Below are positions 43,410 through 46,691 of a DNA stretch of 46,691 nucleotides, piece by piece. The stretch's first letter is position 1. Each line of letters opens with the position of its first letter. Below the pieces are notes generated by a model. That model did not search any database, was not told where the DNA came from, and saw only the letters and a list, made by a program, of their open reading frames with translations. Position numbers and translations under genes: made by a program. This DNA comes from Vitrella brassicaformis (lineage: Eukaryota > Sar > Vitrellaceae): the NCBI GenBank assembly GCA_001179505.1, contig CDMY01000501.1:17106-63796 (forward strand), read 5' to 3'.

Positions 43410-45105
43410 TGATCTGTCTGCGGCTCACCTCGTTCGATGCTTAGACGGACAGATCAGCAGGCAGAGAACTGAATGCCCCACCACCACCAGCAGCAGCAGC
43501 GGCAGATGAAGAGGCCGCCATCACCCCTCAACGACACGCCTGTAGCGATAGGCCGACAGAGAGAGAGAGAGAGATGCCAACAGAAAAGGACGGCGAACGC
43601 ATTGAGGCCAATGGATCAGTGAGCGCCTCAGTGAGTCCGTCAGTGAGTGGTCGACCTCCCTCACCTCTGTTTGGCTCTCAGCTCAATGGCCCGCTTCCAC
43701 GGGGCTAAAGGGTATGAATCCCTGCGTCAAACACAAATTTTGTGAGCCCGCAGATCTTTCTCCTTTTGTTCGAGAGAAGATAGCCGTGGGACAGAGATAT
43801 CGCACAATGCAGCACTGCAGCAGCCGAGAGATGGTTAAAGTAACAGAGGCAATGTCAGAGTCTGTTCCAGCGGGACAGGATGGCGCGACCAGTGACAGCA
43901 TGCCACACTGGTCGCTGGACGGTCCGTCCTGCCACACTGGTGGTCTGCGTCTGCTAAGCTCGCACTATAGTTTCACGTGTGTCCCTAGGGGTAAGAGCGG
44001 GTTGGAGCTGAGGGCGTAACAGTTTCTCAACACCTTTTTCCCTCCCCTCCTCACTGCGCAGGTCGTGACGAAGCTCGTGATGACGTAGAGGTGAGACCGC
44101 ACCTCTTCGTCATCACGACCTTCGTTACGACGTGCGCAGTCATCGGGGCGGAAGGCCTCCGCGCGTCGTCCGACTCGCTCTCTTCCCCGGCCCTTCTTCT
44201 GCTACGCTGGCGGACGTCGGCGGCTGACAGGTACGGACGGCAACAGAGAAGCCGACAGGCAGCAGACACCACACACGACGTATTGCACGTGACAGAGAGG
44301 GAGATGCGCAGATATCAGGGCAGGATGCACACGAGCACACGTGTGTGGTGGGTGTTTCCTGCAGGCAGTCTGCAGGCGTCCCGAGATGAGCACCGTACGA
44401 GCTGTGTGAACGCGCGGCGGTGCTCATGGCGTGACGGCGAGCCGCTCCTCCGCTTCTGTCTCTCACTTGATGTCTCACTGAGGCCTGCATGCGGCGGGGC
44501 GACTCGTCCACTGCCCCTCCACTCGACCACCTGACGCTTCAACACACTGACGACAGCAGTAGTCACTGACGGCTGGCGGCTCAAGACACTCCCAATCGCT
44601 CCTGACCAGTGCGCTGCCAACACGCACGTCTCATCCCTCGTCTGTGCCCAGCCGACGGCCGGACGCCCCCGCCTGATGACCGCCCACATGCCCCTCTGGA
44701 TGATATCGGTGGCTGACGGGCTGTGAGTGGGTCGGCGCTGCAAGGCGGCATTGGGGCAGACGCATGGCCTATCGCTAATAAGCCATGTGGCTGCCGGATG
44801 TCTATTTGTAGGTCAGTGAGGGGGGAGGGAGGGGGGCACACACACAACCCTTATTGTGCCTGTCAGCATTCATTGTCAATAATTGTCAGTGCTCCGTTTC
44901 AGCTCACATTTATTGACACATCATTGATGTCTCGCAGCGTGCTCATAGGAACACACACTGTCCACAAAGAACTTCCTTGACCGAAAGGGCCAAAAAACCT
45001 CTCCTCCCCAACATAACGGGTCCATCACTCACACACATAAATGAATCGAGCGTACACACGCAACACGCGCCACAACAAAACAGCAAAACATTTGGCGTTG
45101 GTCCG
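43410..45105. other. Region without a supported gene
   Basis: Holds GCTAAGCTCGCA at 43953-43964 (exact reverse complement of the divergent-gap element), a long inverted repeat at 44054-44139 and several open frames without recognisable domains (for example minus-strand 44315-44743). Promoter activity near 43.95 kb is plausible, but no gene start could be fixed. Confidence 0.35.
44054..44139. repeat. Inverted repeat with ~40-nt arms
   Basis: The left arm begins CTGCGCAGGTCGTGACGAAG and continues to GAGGTG. The right arm in reverse complement begins CTGCGCACGTCGTAACGAAG and continues to GAGGTG. The loop is about 6 nt. A strong hairpin candidate. Confidence 0.85.
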
Positions 45106-45585
45106 TCAGTTGTGTGACGATTTGAGCTCTGGTGGGCAGTCTGGCTGCGAGTGGGGGTGGGCTTTGACGAAGGCCTCGTGGCGATTGAGCCGCTCGGTGA
45201 TGCCGCTGATGAGAGGGAACTCAGACATCGGCACGCTGAACCGATTCGCATTATACACCTACAAACGCACCAGCACACACACGCCCCCAGGTGACACACG
45301 ACATACGGAGGCTCATCTACACGTGCAGACAGAGGCTATCTACCTGTGGGGCGAGGAAGACGTCGGCAAGAGTGATGCCGTTGCCCACACAGTAGTCGCC
45401 ACTCGTACTCGCCAGCAGCTTCTCAATGCCTACACACACAAAGGGCGAGTGGTGGGTGACCACTGGTATCGGGTGTCTGTCTGTATGTGTGTGAATGTCC
45501 TACCTCTGAATCTGTCTGTGATGACCTCGCGAGACCAGTCGTTGCGGATCTTCATGCGCTCATCATCTAACACACACACACACAG

Positions 45586-45618
<33 letters not shown>

Positions 45619-46429
45619 AAAGGGGTCTTGGTTGAGAGGGAAACGCACTAATGCGCTCACCGGTAATGGTGGGTTGGTATTTCTGGCAGAAGTCAGCCAC
45701 CATGGCGGACACCCGCAAGTTCTGAATCGGCTGGATGTCACACGCGACGATCTCAGCAATCTCCCTCACCTGCACAGCACAGACAGATAAACACTGGTGT
45801 GTGTTTGTGTGTCAATGGACGATGTGTCTGCTCACCGCGGCTCTCTTGTGCGGATCGTTTGGCAGCAGCTTGGGCGCCGACGGCCGGGTGTCTTCCAGGT
45901 ACTCGATGATGGCCGTCGACTGACGCAACATCTGCACACACACACACACACAGGCAGTGCATCCATCGTGTGCAGAAAGGAGGCCATTCCTTCATGCCCC
46001 CTCCCTCTCCCTCCCTCGATCCACCATGCACTCACTCACGTGCCCATCAATCATCAGCGAAGGCACCTGAAGCAGACACACACCACACACAGAGAGAGAG
46101 GGCGAATAAATGAATTCCTGCATGTGCCGCTATCTATCCACCGTCGTACCATTGCGGACGGGTTCACAGCCATGTAGGTGGGGTCTTTCTGCTCGCCCGT
46201 GTAGATGTTGACGAACTTCATCCTGACAGACACACGCAGGAGGGAGGAGGAGAGTGCCGCAGACAGAGTGAGTGAGTGCATCGGTCTGTCTTCTCTCTCT
46301 GTGCTGTGCTGTTCTGTGCACGGCCACATGTGCAGCTCACTCGTAAGGGATCTTTTTGATGTTGAGGGCGATTCGCACGCGGTAGGCGCACGACGAGCGG
46401 AAATACGAGTAAAGCACCGTCTCGGACAT
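45106..46429 (-). CDS. Maleylacetoacetate isomerase (zeta-class glutathione transferase)
   Basis: Seven or so exons from ATG 46429 (MSETVLYSYFRSSCAYRVRI) to TGA at 45106-45108. The zeta-class active-site motif SSCAYRVRIALNIKKIPYE is present, followed by MVPSLMIDGHMLRQSTAIIE, YLEDTRPSAPKLLPNDPHKR, the helical C-terminal domain (REIAEIVACDIQPIQNLRVS), DYCVGNGITLADVFLAPQVY and a C-terminal helix ending ELKSSHN. It isomerises maleylacetoacetate to fumarylacetoacetate in tyrosine catabolism with glutathione. No leader, so probably cytosolic. An in-frame ATG 43 codons upstream exists but would add an unlikely extension. Confidence 0.9.
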
Positions 46430-46603
46430 CTCTATATATAGAGATCTCTCTCTGTGAGTGGCTCTCGCTCCTGGCTTCCTGTCTGCAGACTGGCAGAAAC
46501 AACATGACCACACGCAGCGGACGAGAATGAATGATGAGTGCCCGTCAGTCAAGGCCAACGTACGTATGCCGACGCGATGGCGTACCTTTTGTCAGAAGTG
46601 CAA

Positions 46604-46642
46604 GTCGGTCCAGGGTTTAGGGTCTAGGGTTCATAGACCGAC
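46604..46642. repeat. Telomere-like tract inside a short inverted repeat
   Basis: CAGGGTTTAGGG followed by TCTAGGGTTCAT is flanked by GTCGGTC (46604-46610) and GACCGAC (46636-46642). Confidence 0.7.
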
Positions 46643-46691
46643 GATCCACTGATCTGTGAGACAGGACGGCTGTTGAGTCTTTGTCCGTTCC

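Noticed and set aside
44140-44743. Minus-strand open frames upstream of the 44.05 kb hairpin
   Set aside because: Overlapping frames on both strands, no recognisable domain and no consistent exon boundaries.

Overview
The window is nuclear DNA of a eukaryote with dense, intron-rich genes: short introns (about 70-200 nt) with GT-AG and some GC-AG ends, loaded with (TG)n, (CT)n and (CTGT)n tracts. Several predicted proteins begin with a signal peptide followed by a basic, Ser/Pro-rich leader with a Phe near the cleavage site, the usual form for secondary (complex) plastids. Short TTTAGGG-type tracts, a TLDc gene and these leaders suggest a photosynthetic alveolate, most likely a chromerid such as Vitrella brassicaformis. 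The species is inference; no rRNA or organellar marker is present.

Layout. 0.2-1.7 kb (-): trigger-factor-like plastid chaperone. 2.0-5.8 kb (+): UFD1-domain protein with TRAF-like zinc fingers and a C-terminal AZUL-type zinc finger. 7.1-7.8 kb (-) and 16.9-17.8 kb (+): two recent paralogues of an unknown membrane-protein family that carry a copy of the UFD1 gene's first exon. 8.3-9.7 kb (+): TLDc protein with an apparent one-base frameshift. 10.6-11.6 kb (-): MEMO1 family. 11.8-13.3 kb (+): plastid-targeted LON substrate-binding-domain protein. 13.6-14.5 kb (-): class I SAM methyltransferase. 15.1-16.6 kb (+): chymotrypsin-like serine protease, apparently 5'-damaged, between telomere-like tracts. 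18.0-20.8 kb (-): RNase Z with a targeting leader. 21.0-27.9 kb (+): BK/Slo-like potassium channel. 28.4-30.1 kb (-): RRS1 ribosome-biogenesis factor. 30.3-32.4 kb (+): protein-L-isoaspartate O-methyltransferase with a signal peptide. 33-37.6 kb: poorly resolved, with exon-like fragments and a tandem duplication. 37.7-40.15 kb: a divergent pair of unknown secretory-type genes, the second bracketed by inverted copies of a signal-peptide exon. 42.2-43.4 kb (-): unknown protein with an F-box-like stretch. 45.1-46.4 kb (-): zeta-class GST/maleylacetoacetate isomerase.

Genes are mostly in head-to-head pairs, and the short gaps between starts repeatedly hold the same element (GCGAGCTTAG or a close variant). 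There is no operon-like functional clustering. The shared themes are protein quality control and turnover (trigger factor-like, UFD1/AZUL, LON domain, isoaspartate repair), plastid or secretory targeting, and RNA processing/ribosome assembly (RNase Z, RRS1). Exon boundaries were set by eye from splice signals and reading frame and should be treated as models.
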